Assembly: GCA_900552075.1 (NCBI GenBank)
Contig: URYL01000007.1
Span: 62,001-126,000 of the forward strand
Length of the DNA stretch: 64,000 nucleotides
Direction of reading: 5' to 3'
From: an uncultured Bacteroides sp.
Lineage (GTDB): Bacteria > Bacteroidota > Bacteroidia > Bacteroidales > Bacteroidaceae
The first letter of the stretch is position 1. Every line of letters starts with the position of its first letter. This document shows, piece after piece, positions 25,134 to 33,226 of the stretch. The translations under genes were made by a program, and so were the position numbers. The notes under the pieces were generated by a model. The model saw only the letters and a list, made by a program, of their open reading frames with translations, did no database searches and was not told the DNA's origin.

Positions 25134-26451
25134 TCTTTTTATTCTGCCATTTTGCTTTTTTCAGATAAATGAGGCTGAAAGTCAGCATCAATATATAATA
25201 AATGACCTCGGTAGTGAAACAGATATCCACCGGTGCCTGGAGAATCATGCCTACCCCTACCACATAAAGAGCATAGAATACTTGCACACATACTTCAAGC
25301 GCCAAGGCAGCCTGTGTGTTTCCCGTACCGGATATGCCATTGAAGTACACATTGGCCAGCGAAGAAATCAGCATGGCTCCACATACCACATACAATGCCG
25401 ATACAGACTCGTGCCACAAAGCTTCTTCATTGGTATAAACCGACAGGATACTTTCAGGAAAAGCCACACAAAGTGCCACACATACCACCATAATCAAAAA
25501 AGACATGCGAGCTATTTTATGCAGCAACGTCAATACGCCCGCCACTCCTCCTGCCCCAATCAGGTTACTGACCAATGTATTAGCCGAAGTGGAAAGAGCC
25601 TGCACGGGTATCAGCAACACGACGTACACACTGCGCACAATGTTGGCGATTGCCAGCTGCCGCTGTCCCAAACGTTCCAGTGCCATGAAGAAGACAAACC
25701 AGATGGCCATAGCCAAGAAATACTGCACCATCGTGAAGCACGAAATGCGAAGAATGCGCCACACCATCGTCCAGTCGAACTGCCCGAAACGGTTCAATCC
25801 GTATTTCTTCAAGTCTACCTTATAATAGGTATATAGCAAGAAAAACACCAGTGAAGAAGCTTCCGCAATAACGGAAGCCAGGGCAGCACCCCGTACCCCC
25901 ATCTCCGGCAAGCCCAATTCTCCAAAAACCAATCCGTAATCAAGTACCACATTCACCAGTGCCATGACCACCGCGTTCAAAGTCAGTACCTTGGTACGGG
26001 TTATCCCGATATACAATCCTCGGAACATGACATTCACGAAAGCAAACAAGAATCCCCAAATGCGCCAGACAAAGAATTCATACGTCGCTTTATAAATGGA
26101 ATCGGAGGTAATCAGCAATCGAATCAAAGGTTCGGCCGCAAAATACATCAAGGCCAGTAAACAGGCACCCATTCCAAGGCTGAAAGCGGAACCTTGCCAC
26201 ATGACCGGTCCCACGGCCCGATAATTGCCTTCACCGTTACGACGGGCTATCAGAATCTGTGAACCGACACTGAATCCAAAAGCAATAGTATACACACAGA
26301 TATACAACAACCCTCCCATAGCCGATGCCCCCAATGCAACCTCGCCCACACGTCCTAAAAAGGCCGTATCAGTCACGTTAATCACATTTTGGGCCAGCAA
26401 GCCCAGAAAAATCGGATAGGTCACTTGCCAGATTTCTTTATTGGTGTACAT
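25129..26451 (-). CDS. MATE-family efflux transporter
   Basis: This 440-residue integral membrane protein has about 12 hydrophobic segments in two homologous halves. It opens with IWQVTYPIFLGLLAQNVINVTDTAFLGRVGEVALGASAMGG, the usual MATE N-terminus. Its second half contains QALSTSANTLVSNLIGAG and ISGTGNTQAALALEV. MATE proteins export cationic drugs or metabolites using Na+ or H+ gradients; the substrate here is unknown. Transcribed separately from ffh, which has its own promoter at its 3' end. Confidence 0.9.
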   Translation of the reverse strand: MYTNKEIWQVTYPIFLGLLAQNVINVTDTAFLGRVGEVALGASAMGGLLYICVYTIAFGFSVGSQILIARRNGEGNYRAVGPVMWQGSAFSLGMGACLLALMYFAAEPLIRLLITSDSIYKATYEFFVWRIWGFLFAFVNVMFRGLYIGITRTKVLTLNAVVMALVNVVLDYGLVFGELGLPEMGVRGAALASVIAEASSLVFFLLYTYYKVDLKKYGLNRFGQFDWTMVWRILRISCFTMVQYFLAMAIWFVFFMALERLGQRQLAIANIVRSVYVVLLIPVQALSTSANTLVSNLIGAGGVAGVLTLLHKIARMSFLIMVVCVALCVAFPESILSVYTNEEALWHESVSALYVVCGAMLISSLANVYFNGISGTGNTQAALALEVCVQVFYALYVVGVGMILQAPVDICFTTEVIYYILMLTFSLIYLKKAKWQNKKI

Positions 26452-26491
26452 ACGTCAGGAAATAGAATTGAGTAAAAACCGTATACTTTTG

Positions 26492-26499
26492 CAAAGATA
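26492..26499 (-). promoter_or_regulatory. Putative -7 box for the MATE gene
   Basis: The minus strand reads TATCTTTG (TAnnTTTG), 40 bp before the start codon at 26451. Confidence 0.5.
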
Positions 26500-26599
26500 C
26501 ACATTTCGCACAAGAAGTGAAGGAAAAGGTTAGAAATCGCTCCCCGTCAATTTGTTTCAAATAAAACAATTTCATTTAAAATAATTTTTGCACATTTTG

Positions 26600-26630
26600 T
26601 TGGTTACTGAGCAATTTTGAATTACTTTTG
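26600..26630 (+). promoter_or_regulatory. Promoter of the FadL-type gene
   Basis: TTGG at 26600-26603 and TACTTTTG at 26623-26630 are separated by 19 bp, 33 bp before the ATG at 26664. The -7 box overlaps the TTG of an upstream in-frame codon, ruling out that earlier start. Confidence 0.6.
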
Positions 26631-26663
26631 CGGCCTATTTCTAACAAACAACCTATAAAACAA

Positions 26664-27992
26664 ATGAAAAAGATTCTTTTCCTCAGTGCAGCGACACTGA
26701 GTCTTTCCTTCCCGGCGCTTGCGGGAGATTATCTTACCAATACCAATCAGCATGCCGCTTTCCTCCGTATGGTTGCCAGAGGAGCTTCCATCGATATAGA
26801 CGGTGTGTACAGCAATCCTGCCGGACTTTCCTTCCTGCCCCACGAAGGATTCTATCTGTCACTGACCGGACAAAGTGCCTATCAGACACGTGAAATAAAT
26901 GCTACGTTCCCACTCTTCCAACAAGCAGACGGTGCCGGGACCACCCGCCAGTACAAAGGAACCGCATCTGCCCCTCTCATCCCCAGTTTCCAAGGACTTT
27001 ATAAAAAAGACAACTGGGTGATTTCTACCAGCTTTGCCATTACGGGAGGTGGAGGCAAGGCCTCGTTCAGCAACGGCCTCCCCATGTTTGATGCCCTAGC
27101 CATGGGAATGATCAGTCAGCAAACAGGTGGGAAAGTCACTCCGCAAATGTACGACATCCACACCGCCATGGACGGCAAGCAGTATATTTACGGGCTACAG
27201 CTGGGATTAAGCTATAAAATCAATGACTGGCTGAGTGTTTTTGCAGGCGGACGAATGAACTACGTGCAAAGTGGATATGAAGGCTACCTGAAAGCGTATA
27301 TGAAAGAAAATCTGGGTGGCAACCAACTAGCCAACCTGGAACTGAACTGTGACCAAAGCGGATGGGGATTGACTCCTATCCTCGGGATAGATGCCAAATT
27401 GGGACGATGGAACCTGGCAGCCAAATATGAATTCAAGACAAACCTGAACATCGAAAACAAAACCAATGTACTGGATGTACCTGCGGGTACCCCGGAGGCC
27501 ATTATGAAACCCTACGCTGACGGTGAACAGACACCGAGCGACATTCCTGCCTTCCTGAGTGTAGCCGCCGGATACGAAATTCTGCCCAACCTTCGCGCTT
27601 CGGTGGAATATCACTTCTTTGATGACAAACATGCAGGCATGCTGAACGACCGTCAGAAAACCCTGAAACACGGTACACATGAATATTTGGCAGGCCTGGA
27701 ATGGAACATCACCAAACGGCTGACCGTCAGCGGAGGCTACCAACGGACCAATTACGGTCTTAGTGATGAATTCCAGACCGACACAAGCTTCTATTGTGAT
27801 TCCTATTCCTTGGGCTTTGGAGCCAGAATAAACTTCACACAGGCATGGAGCATCGATGTAGCTTACTTTTGGACACACTATGACAAGAACACCAAGGAAG
27901 TGGCCAGCTACAACGGCACCGGCCTCAGCGGCACAGATGTTTACTATCGTACCAACAAAGTCTTCGGCCTGAGTTTGAACTATAAATTTTAA
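26664..27992 (+). CDS. OmpP1/FadL/TodX-family outer-membrane transporter
   Basis: This 442-residue barrel has the signal peptide MKKILFLSAATLSLSFPALAG. The conserved N-terminal region is NQHAAFLRMVARGASIDIDGVYSNPAGLSFL, containing the Asn-Pro-Ala-Gly motif of FadL-type channels. Typical later strands are YGLQLGLSYKINDWLSVFAGGRMNYV and KVFGLSLNYKF at the C-terminus. FadL proteins pass hydrophobic compounds such as long-chain fatty acids across the outer membrane; the cargo here is unproven. Own promoter and terminator, so likely monocistronic. Confidence 0.88.
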   Translation: MKKILFLSAATLSLSFPALAGDYLTNTNQHAAFLRMVARGASIDIDGVYSNPAGLSFLPHEGFYLSLTGQSAYQTREINATFPLFQQADGAGTTRQYKGTASAPLIPSFQGLYKKDNWVISTSFAITGGGGKASFSNGLPMFDALAMGMISQQTGGKVTPQMYDIHTAMDGKQYIYGLQLGLSYKINDWLSVFAGGRMNYVQSGYEGYLKAYMKENLGGNQLANLELNCDQSGWGLTPILGIDAKLGRWNLAAKYEFKTNLNIENKTNVLDVPAGTPEAIMKPYADGEQTPSDIPAFLSVAAGYEILPNLRASVEYHFFDDKHAGMLNDRQKTLKHGTHEYLAGLEWNITKRLTVSGGYQRTNYGLSDEFQTDTSFYCDSYSLGFGARINFTQAWSIDVAYFWTHYDKNTKEVASYNGTGLSGTDVYYRTNKVFGLSLNYKF

Positions 27993-27997
27993 TTCTT

Positions 27998-28050
27998 TTC
28001 CGCTTCGTATCACATGTATCCAATCTCTTTGATGCGAAGCGGAATTTTTA
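27998..28050 (+). terminator. Terminator of the FadL-type gene
   Basis: The stem TTCCGCTTCGTATCA (27998-28012) pairs with TGATGCGAAGCGGAA (28030-28044) and is followed by TTTTTATTT. Confidence 0.85.
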
Positions 28051-28115
28051 TTTCCATATTCTCTTTTGAACAAATTGTTACATGATTGTTCATTCCATGA
28101 AAAAAACAGTACCCA

Positions 28116-28146
28116 TTTCCTTTATTCTTCACTTTTTATATATTTG
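28116..28146 (+). promoter_or_regulatory. Putative promoter of the S41 protease gene
   Basis: TTTC at 28116-28119 and TATATTTG at 28139-28146 have 19-bp spacing, 39 bp before the ATG. Confidence 0.45.
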
Positions 28147-28185
28147 CAACCTAATATCCTTACAAACCCTTCAAAAAATTAAACT

Positions 28186-29757
28186 ATGAGCAAGAAACTA
28201 TCGTGGATACTCCTATTTACCTTATTAGGAAGTGTGGCATTTACCGGATGTACGGATGAAGATCCACAAGACAACAACTCTTCCACCAACCAATCCAACA
28301 ATAACGAAGATAAGAATGACGATTTGTCACAAAACATATCCAATGAAACCTATTATGCCAACATATTTGGGAAAGACGCTTTAGAAACTTATTATCTGTG
28401 GAACGAGGAAATTCGCGATGACCTGAACCAATGGAACATTGAGACTAACAACGACCCCATCGGAACATTCGACCGCATAAGATATCACGAAGGAGAAAAA
28501 TACATAGACAAATGGTCTATGCTGACCAACGATATGACTTCCCTTACAAATAACATGAACGGCACAACCACTTCATTTGGATGGAACCTGACTTTTTACG
28601 ACATGTCAAGTCTAGTAAACAGAGAACAATATGTAGGGGTCGTCAACTTCGTATACAAAGATTCTCCTGCCGCTAAAGCCGGACTCAAACGAGGAGACAT
28701 TCTCCTCACCTTAGACGGCCATATCATTAATTCCAGCAACTACCGGAATCTCTATTATGGCAATACGCTGACCGTCACACTCGGACTAATGGACCCGGAA
28801 AGTTATACTATTCACAACCAAAACAAAGAAGTATCACTGACCGCCGTTTCCATGTATGAGAATCCGGTCATTTGCGATTCCATCTATGAATTCAACGGTA
28901 AAAAAGTGGGTTATCTGGCCTACACCAGTTTCGATCTTGCTTCCATCCCTCAACTCATTGAAATCAGCCGTAAATTCAAGGCAGAACAAGTCAAAGAACT
29001 CATCCTCGACTTACGCTACAACGGAGGAGGATATGTGACAACAGAACAGGTGCTGGCCTCCATGTTTGCCCCACAGGCTGCTGTAACCAACCAAGAAGTT
29101 TTTGAGAAAGAAGTGTATAACAAAATCCTGACTCAATATTATCAGGGAGAAGGGATAAATTTTGAATCTCGTTTTGAGACAGATTTTGAGTATCAGGATC
29201 AAGACCAAACCGTAAAAGTGAGTACTAAAGATGCCAACATCGGTTTGGAAAAGATTTATGGTCTGATAAGTTCCGGATCGGCATCTGCTTCGGAAGCCCT
29301 TTTGGGAGGATTGATGCCTTACACGCAAATTGAACTTATCGGAAGCCAGTCGTATGGGAAATACTGTACCGGTTTACTCTTTTCAGCCAAAGATTTCTAT
29401 ATAAAGGCACCGGCCGAACTTAACAATTGGGGAGCCTACATCATGATAAATATTTATCAGAACGCATTAGGAGAAACACCTTGCATGCCTGACGGTTTAA
29501 CCCCTGATATTGCCATTAAAGACAATCCACGACTACCTTATGCCATAGGCGATGTGAACGAACCCCTCTTGAAACAAGCACTCATCGAAGCCGGACGTAC
29601 ATACGATGAAGGCACGGTATCTGCAAACCTCAGCCGCAGCATGGATTCCCAGTTCCGTAAACTGCCCCAAATTAAAAGTGCGACTTTTGGAAAACGCATT
29701 CTGACATTGCCTTCAACGGCCACACACAAGATACTGTTCAAAACAGGACTTCAATAA
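28186..29757 (+). CDS. S41-family (tail-specific type) peptidase lipoprotein
   Basis: The 523 residues include a lipoprotein signal with lipobox FTGC near 19-22 and an Asn/Asp-rich linker to about 50. A PDZ domain lies at about 150-215 (VGVVNFVYKDSPAAKAGLKRGDILLTLDG). The protease core has GYLAYTSFD, LILDLRYNGGGYV and the serine motif LISSGSASASEALLGGL near 360-375. SYGKYCTGL near 390 likely holds the catalytic lysine. Lipid-anchored S41 proteases of this layout are common in Bacteroides; substrates are unknown. Confidence 0.87.
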   Translation: MSKKLSWILLFTLLGSVAFTGCTDEDPQDNNSSTNQSNNNEDKNDDLSQNISNETYYANIFGKDALETYYLWNEEIRDDLNQWNIETNNDPIGTFDRIRYHEGEKYIDKWSMLTNDMTSLTNNMNGTTTSFGWNLTFYDMSSLVNREQYVGVVNFVYKDSPAAKAGLKRGDILLTLDGHIINSSNYRNLYYGNTLTVTLGLMDPESYTIHNQNKEVSLTAVSMYENPVICDSIYEFNGKKVGYLAYTSFDLASIPQLIEISRKFKAEQVKELILDLRYNGGGYVTTEQVLASMFAPQAAVTNQEVFEKEVYNKILTQYYQGEGINFESRFETDFEYQDQDQTVKVSTKDANIGLEKIYGLISSGSASASEALLGGLMPYTQIELIGSQSYGKYCTGLLFSAKDFYIKAPAELNNWGAYIMINIYQNALGETPCMPDGLTPDIAIKDNPRLPYAIGDVNEPLLKQALIEAGRTYDEGTVSANLSRSMDSQFRKLPQIKSATFGKRILTLPSTATHKILFKTGLQ

Positions 29758-29777
29758 CACAATCATACTCAAAAAAG

Positions 29778-29826
29778 AAAAATCCGCCGACCAACCTTAA
29801 AAGTTAGCCGGCGGATTTCTTCTTTT
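29778..29826. terminator. Bidirectional terminator, S41 protease / PNGase-like gene
   Basis: AAATCCGCCG (29780-29789) pairs with CGGCGGATTT (29809-29818). An A-tract lies on the left and a T-rich tract on the right. Confidence 0.8.
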
Positions 29827-29854
29827 AGGAAATCTACGGATACTTTTCAAAGAA

Positions 29855-31093
29855 TTATTCTTCCCACACCAGATAGGCAGAAATCAGCCAATGGTTCAAC
29901 TCATTGCCGCTTGCCGGCTGCGCTTCCGGAATACTTACCGTAAAGGTATGTTTGCCAGCCTTCAAATCTTTCAGGCAGATTTCCTCCGGTGTCACATCCG
30001 AACCTGGGCACCAGTTGGAACGAGACAAGTCGGAAGAGGCCAAGGGTTCTTCCACTTCTTTGGTTTTATAGCCCTCCTCACTGATATAAGCCGCCAGACG
30101 TTTGATCAACCACACTCCCGTAGCCGGATTAAAACGACGGAAAGAAGCACAATCATCCCGCCAAGGAATGAATTCATAAACCTCTTTCCCATCCACAGAA
30201 AGAATATTTCGCTTCTGCACAAATTCATCTCCTCCTTCATGACCGCCATGACCGGTCACAATATATTTCAAACGGACATTCTTTGCATTCTCCGGTAATA
30301 CGAAATCTGTAGAAACCGACTTACGAGCAAAGATATCCGGATACGTCTGACCAATATAATATACCGTATTCATCAAGGGCTCCACATGACGGCGCACCAG
30401 TTTCTCACAAGTCACCGGAGTTTCCTTTATCTTCAGCTCCATACTGGCCACATAGCCTTCTGTCGTCCAAGTATCAATGAAGATACCGACATAAGCCTCT
30501 CCTTTCAATGCCGGATACAAATCGGTGATATCCTGTTCCCACTGTACACATTTCTCCCATTTAGGTATATAAACCGGACGGCGCTTGCTCGACAACGAAT
30601 CATCATTCTCACTGAAATGTCCTACTCCAAAAGGTGTCATAAAACGCATCAGCTCAATCGTAGGCAGGTAATCTTTTCCCGGTACAATTCCCACCATATT
30701 CTCCAATTTCAGGCTGTCAATTTCCGGGAACTTCTTTTTTCCCTGCGCAATACTCAACAAATTGATGGCCGAATGTTTCGGTATCACGAAGCAAGAACCC
30801 GACTTATCCCAGCGGTCGCCATTCGAAGCCAATGTCACTTTCACACTGACCGTTACATCCCGTTGGTAATCGGGAATCTGAATCTTCTTCAGAATGATTC
30901 GCCCGTTCACCAAATGAATGACTCCATTTCCATCCGCTGCGGAATAATTGGCATACGTATCCGGTACGAAATGGATATTCTCCTTATTAAACACCGTCAA
31001 GTTCAAATCTCCCTTAGCCGGGAGTTCCTTATGTCCTACCGCATATACATTCAAAGCCACGCACAAGGAAACAAACATGCTTACTATTTTCAT
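29855..31093 (-). CDS. PNGase F-like peptide:N-glycosidase
   Basis: This 412-residue protein has a short signal peptide (MKIVSMFVSLCVALNVYAVG). The C-terminal two thirds resemble PNGase F, which cleaves intact N-glycans from asparagine. NGDRWDKSGSCFVI aligns with the PNGase F segment that contains catalytic Asp60. HGGHEGGDEFVQKRNIL aligns with the segment of Glu206. SDLSRSNWCPGSD matches the conserved WCPG. GIFIDTWTTEGY aligns with the region of Glu118, where this protein has Asp. The gene is 14 bp downstream of a GH29 fucosidase gene, consistent with N-glycan processing. The alignment is by eye. Confidence 0.78.
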   Translation of the reverse strand: MKIVSMFVSLCVALNVYAVGHKELPAKGDLNLTVFNKENIHFVPDTYANYSAADGNGVIHLVNGRIILKKIQIPDYQRDVTVSVKVTLASNGDRWDKSGSCFVIPKHSAINLLSIAQGKKKFPEIDSLKLENMVGIVPGKDYLPTIELMRFMTPFGVGHFSENDDSLSSKRRPVYIPKWEKCVQWEQDITDLYPALKGEAYVGIFIDTWTTEGYVASMELKIKETPVTCEKLVRRHVEPLMNTVYYIGQTYPDIFARKSVSTDFVLPENAKNVRLKYIVTGHGGHEGGDEFVQKRNILSVDGKEVYEFIPWRDDCASFRRFNPATGVWLIKRLAAYISEEGYKTKEVEEPLASSDLSRSNWCPGSDVTPEEICLKDLKAGKHTFTVSIPEAQPASGNELNHWLISAYLVWEE

Positions 31094-31107
31094 AACTTCT
31101 GTAAATA

Positions 31108-32457
31108 TTAATTACTTTCAATAACCTGTCCCGCTCCCCGATACAATTTCACCGGTCCGTCCAACAACACGGCCACAACAGTTATCTGCGGATCCAATAC
31201 ACGGTCGGGAACCTCAATGTACAAATTGCCCGGCACCTCACTCCAATAGTTTTTGTTGTATACCTTGTAGGACAACATAGCTCCGTTGCCTACTACCCAT
31301 ACCCGATTCACCTTGTTCATCAACCCTTTTACCTCAATCGGTCCGTTAGGCTTATAGGGTAAATACAAATACAGAATATCTCCACCTTTATTTAAGGTAG
31401 TATATCCTTGAAAATGTTCCGTCGGGATGCCCGCACGGGTATCATAGATGGCTTCTTTGTGCTTCTTGGTCCAACGTCCAAATTCCTTCAGGATGGCTAC
31501 CTGCTCTTCCGGAATGGTTCCATCTTCCTTCGGACCGATATCCAGCAACAGATTTCCTCCCATGCTCAGGCAGTCAACAAACGTACGCAACAGGATAAAA
31601 GGAGATTTATAATTGGTATCGGTATGCTGATAGCCCCATGAATCGTTCATGGTCATGCACAACTCCCAATACTTATCCTGAGGACGCACAATAGGAACCC
31701 CCTGCTCAGGAGTGGCATAATCGCCATAGCCCTGAATACGGGAATTAATAATTACATCTTTGTTGTCCGACCGCAGCAACTCTACAATCCCCTTTGAGTT
31801 CCAAGCCTCGGCCGTCTGTTCCCAGTCGCCGTCAAACCAATACAAATCCGGTTTCCACGTTTTGTTCAATTCCGACAACTGGGCCATGTTGAATTCCACA
31901 AACCGTTTCCAGCGTACGGAATCATTTGTATAACGCACATCGGTCCGTGTCATGTTCGGATAATCCGGATGCGACCAGTCCAACAGCGAATAATAAAATC
32001 CCAGTTTCAGCCCCTGCTTACGGACTTCTTTCACAAAAGGACTAATTAAATCCCGTTTTGCTGGCGTACACTTTACTGTACTCAATTCTCCAGCTTTTGT
32101 ATCCCATAAAGCCACCCCATCATGGTGCTTGGTAGTAATGACCGTATAGCGTGCGCCACTCTCCTTTATCAAATCCACCCACGCCTTGGGGTCATACTTG
32201 GAGGCCGTAAAACCATCCTTCTGACTCATATACTCTTCATAAGGCAGATACTTGTTGAAAAAAGACCAGCTTTCGGAAACCCCTTTCACTGAATAAATTC
32301 CCCAATGGATAAAAATGCCCAACTTGGCATCGGCAAACCACTCCATCCTTTTTTCCTTCTGCACATCCTGCGATACTTTATCCGATGTCTGTCCCCAAAC
32401 CGGGGTCCCCACAAGACTTAAAGACAGCAGGGTCGCAAATAATTGATTCTTCATCAT
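31108..32457 (-). CDS. GH29 alpha-L-fucosidase
   Basis: The 449-residue exported enzyme (signal peptide to about PVWGQ) has the GH29 hallmarks. These are WFADAKLGIFIHWGIYSV, YTVITTKHHDGVALWDT, GFYYSLLDWSHPDYPN and LYWFDGDWE. The Asp in WFDG is the family's nucleophile. A small beta domain ends the protein. The family removes alpha-linked fucose from host glycans by a retaining mechanism. It is the first gene of a two-gene unit with the PNGase-like gene, so core or antennary fucose of N-glycans is a reasonable but unproven target. Two adjacent ATGs (32457 and 32454) are possible. Confidence 0.92.
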   Translation of the reverse strand: MMKNQLFATLLSLSLVGTPVWGQTSDKVSQDVQKEKRMEWFADAKLGIFIHWGIYSVKGVSESWSFFNKYLPYEEYMSQKDGFTASKYDPKAWVDLIKESGARYTVITTKHHDGVALWDTKAGELSTVKCTPAKRDLISPFVKEVRKQGLKLGFYYSLLDWSHPDYPNMTRTDVRYTNDSVRWKRFVEFNMAQLSELNKTWKPDLYWFDGDWEQTAEAWNSKGIVELLRSDNKDVIINSRIQGYGDYATPEQGVPIVRPQDKYWELCMTMNDSWGYQHTDTNYKSPFILLRTFVDCLSMGGNLLLDIGPKEDGTIPEEQVAILKEFGRWTKKHKEAIYDTRAGIPTEHFQGYTTLNKGGDILYLYLPYKPNGPIEVKGLMNKVNRVWVVGNGAMLSYKVYNKNYWSEVPGNLYIEVPDRVLDPQITVVAVLLDGPVKLYRGAGQVIESN

Positions 32458-32554
32458 AATAAAAGATTTAAATTAACAATAATTCCATGAGAACCTGCCC
32501 TGCACTTTTGCAAGAAAGAACTTGCGTGCAAAAACAACCCATTTCCTCGATTTT

Positions 32555-32562
32555 CAAAGATA
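32555..32562 (-). promoter_or_regulatory. Putative -7 box for the fucosidase/PNGase unit
   Basis: The minus strand reads TATCTTTG, 97 bp before the start codon. Between the two, an inverted repeat TTGCAAG-6-CTTGC (32508-32525) lies in the leader and could be an operator or RNA stem. Confidence 0.42.
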
Positions 32563-32627
32563 CGGATTTATCCGCTACAATTTTGCTCATCAAGAATTTT
32601 TCTCTCATTTCATAAACCCCAAACCCA

Positions 32628-32667
32628 TAAAAAAAGCACCATACTCGTCAAAGTATGATGCTTCTAA
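32628..32667 (-). terminator. Terminator of the tRNA cluster
   Basis: On the minus strand AAGCATCATACT pairs with AGTATGGTGCTT and is followed by a T-run. It lies 17 bp after the last tRNA. Confidence 0.8.
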
Positions 32668-32683
32668 AAAATAATAGAACTAG

Positions 32684-32770
32684 CGGAAGCTGGGGGATTC
32701 GAACCCCCGGTACGGTTACCCGTACGGCAGTTTAGCAAACTGCTGGTTTCAGCCACTCACCCAAACTTCC
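32684..32770 (-). tRNA. tRNA-Ser (GCT), copy 2
   Basis: The 87-nt class II tRNA has acceptor GGAAGTT/AGCTTCC, anticodon stem GCAGT/ACTGC around loop TTGCTAA (anticodon GCT, reads AGC/AGU), long variable arm GTACGG-GTAA-CCGTAC and T-loop TTCGAAT. The CCA end is not encoded. Identical to the copy at 32879-32965. Confidence 0.95.
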
Positions 32771-32782
32771 AGTAGCTGATGG

Positions 32783-32855
32783 TAGCGCATACGGGAATCG
32801 AACCCGTGTTTCAGCCGTGAGAGGGCCGCGTCCTAGGCCACTAGACGAAAGCGCC
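32783..32855 (-). tRNA. tRNA-Glu (CTC)
   Basis: The 73-nt tRNA has D-stem GTCT/GGAC and anticodon loop CTCTCAC, giving anticodon CTC (reads GAG). The T-arm is ACGGG-TTCGATT-CCCGT. The acceptor GGCGCTT/ATGCGCT has a terminal G-U pair and one U-U mismatch (positions 6-67). CCA follows the discriminator A directly in the DNA, unlike the flanking tRNA-Ser genes. Confidence 0.9.
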
Positions 32856-32878
32856 ATTTCTCTTTCCCAAAACAAAAG

Positions 32879-32965
32879 CGGAAGCTGGGGGATTCGAACC
32901 CCCGGTACGGTTACCCGTACGGCAGTTTAGCAAACTGCTGGTTTCAGCCACTCACCCAAACTTCC
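32879..32965 (-). tRNA. tRNA-Ser (GCT), copy 1
   Basis: The 87 nt are identical to 32684-32770 and show the same cloverleaf with anticodon GCT. It is the first gene of the three-tRNA transcript; the two Ser copies flank tRNA-Glu. Confidence 0.95.
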
Positions 32966-33144
32966 AAACTTTTTGGGAAAACGCATTTTCTCTCAAATGC
33001 GGTGCAAAGATAGAGTGAGTTTTTGAGTTGTGCAAGCTTTTACAGACTTTTTTTATGAAGCGATCCCCTTCCCTGCCAAGTCTCTTTCTAAACCCCATCT
33101 ATTTTTGTAATTAATACAAATTAATAATATACCACAAAATAGGT

Positions 33145-33176
33145 ATTGTACAGCAACAGCTTTTTCACTACCTTTG
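33145..33176 (+). promoter_or_regulatory. pflB promoter
   Basis: ATTG (33145-33148) and TACCTTTG (33169-33176) have 20-bp spacing. The leader to the ATG at 33227 would be about 45 nt. The AT-rich DNA upstream (33106-33140) may act as an UP-like element. Confidence 0.58.
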
Positions 33177-33226
33177 CACGCGGTTAGAGAAACCAAATTC
33201 ACATCACTTTTTAATATTTTAATTTT

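Noticed and set aside
32490..32540. Inverted repeat TTGCAAG/CTTGC in the fucosidase leader as a defined operator
   Set aside because: It is short and seen once, with no regulator gene next to it; mentioned only in the promoter entry.
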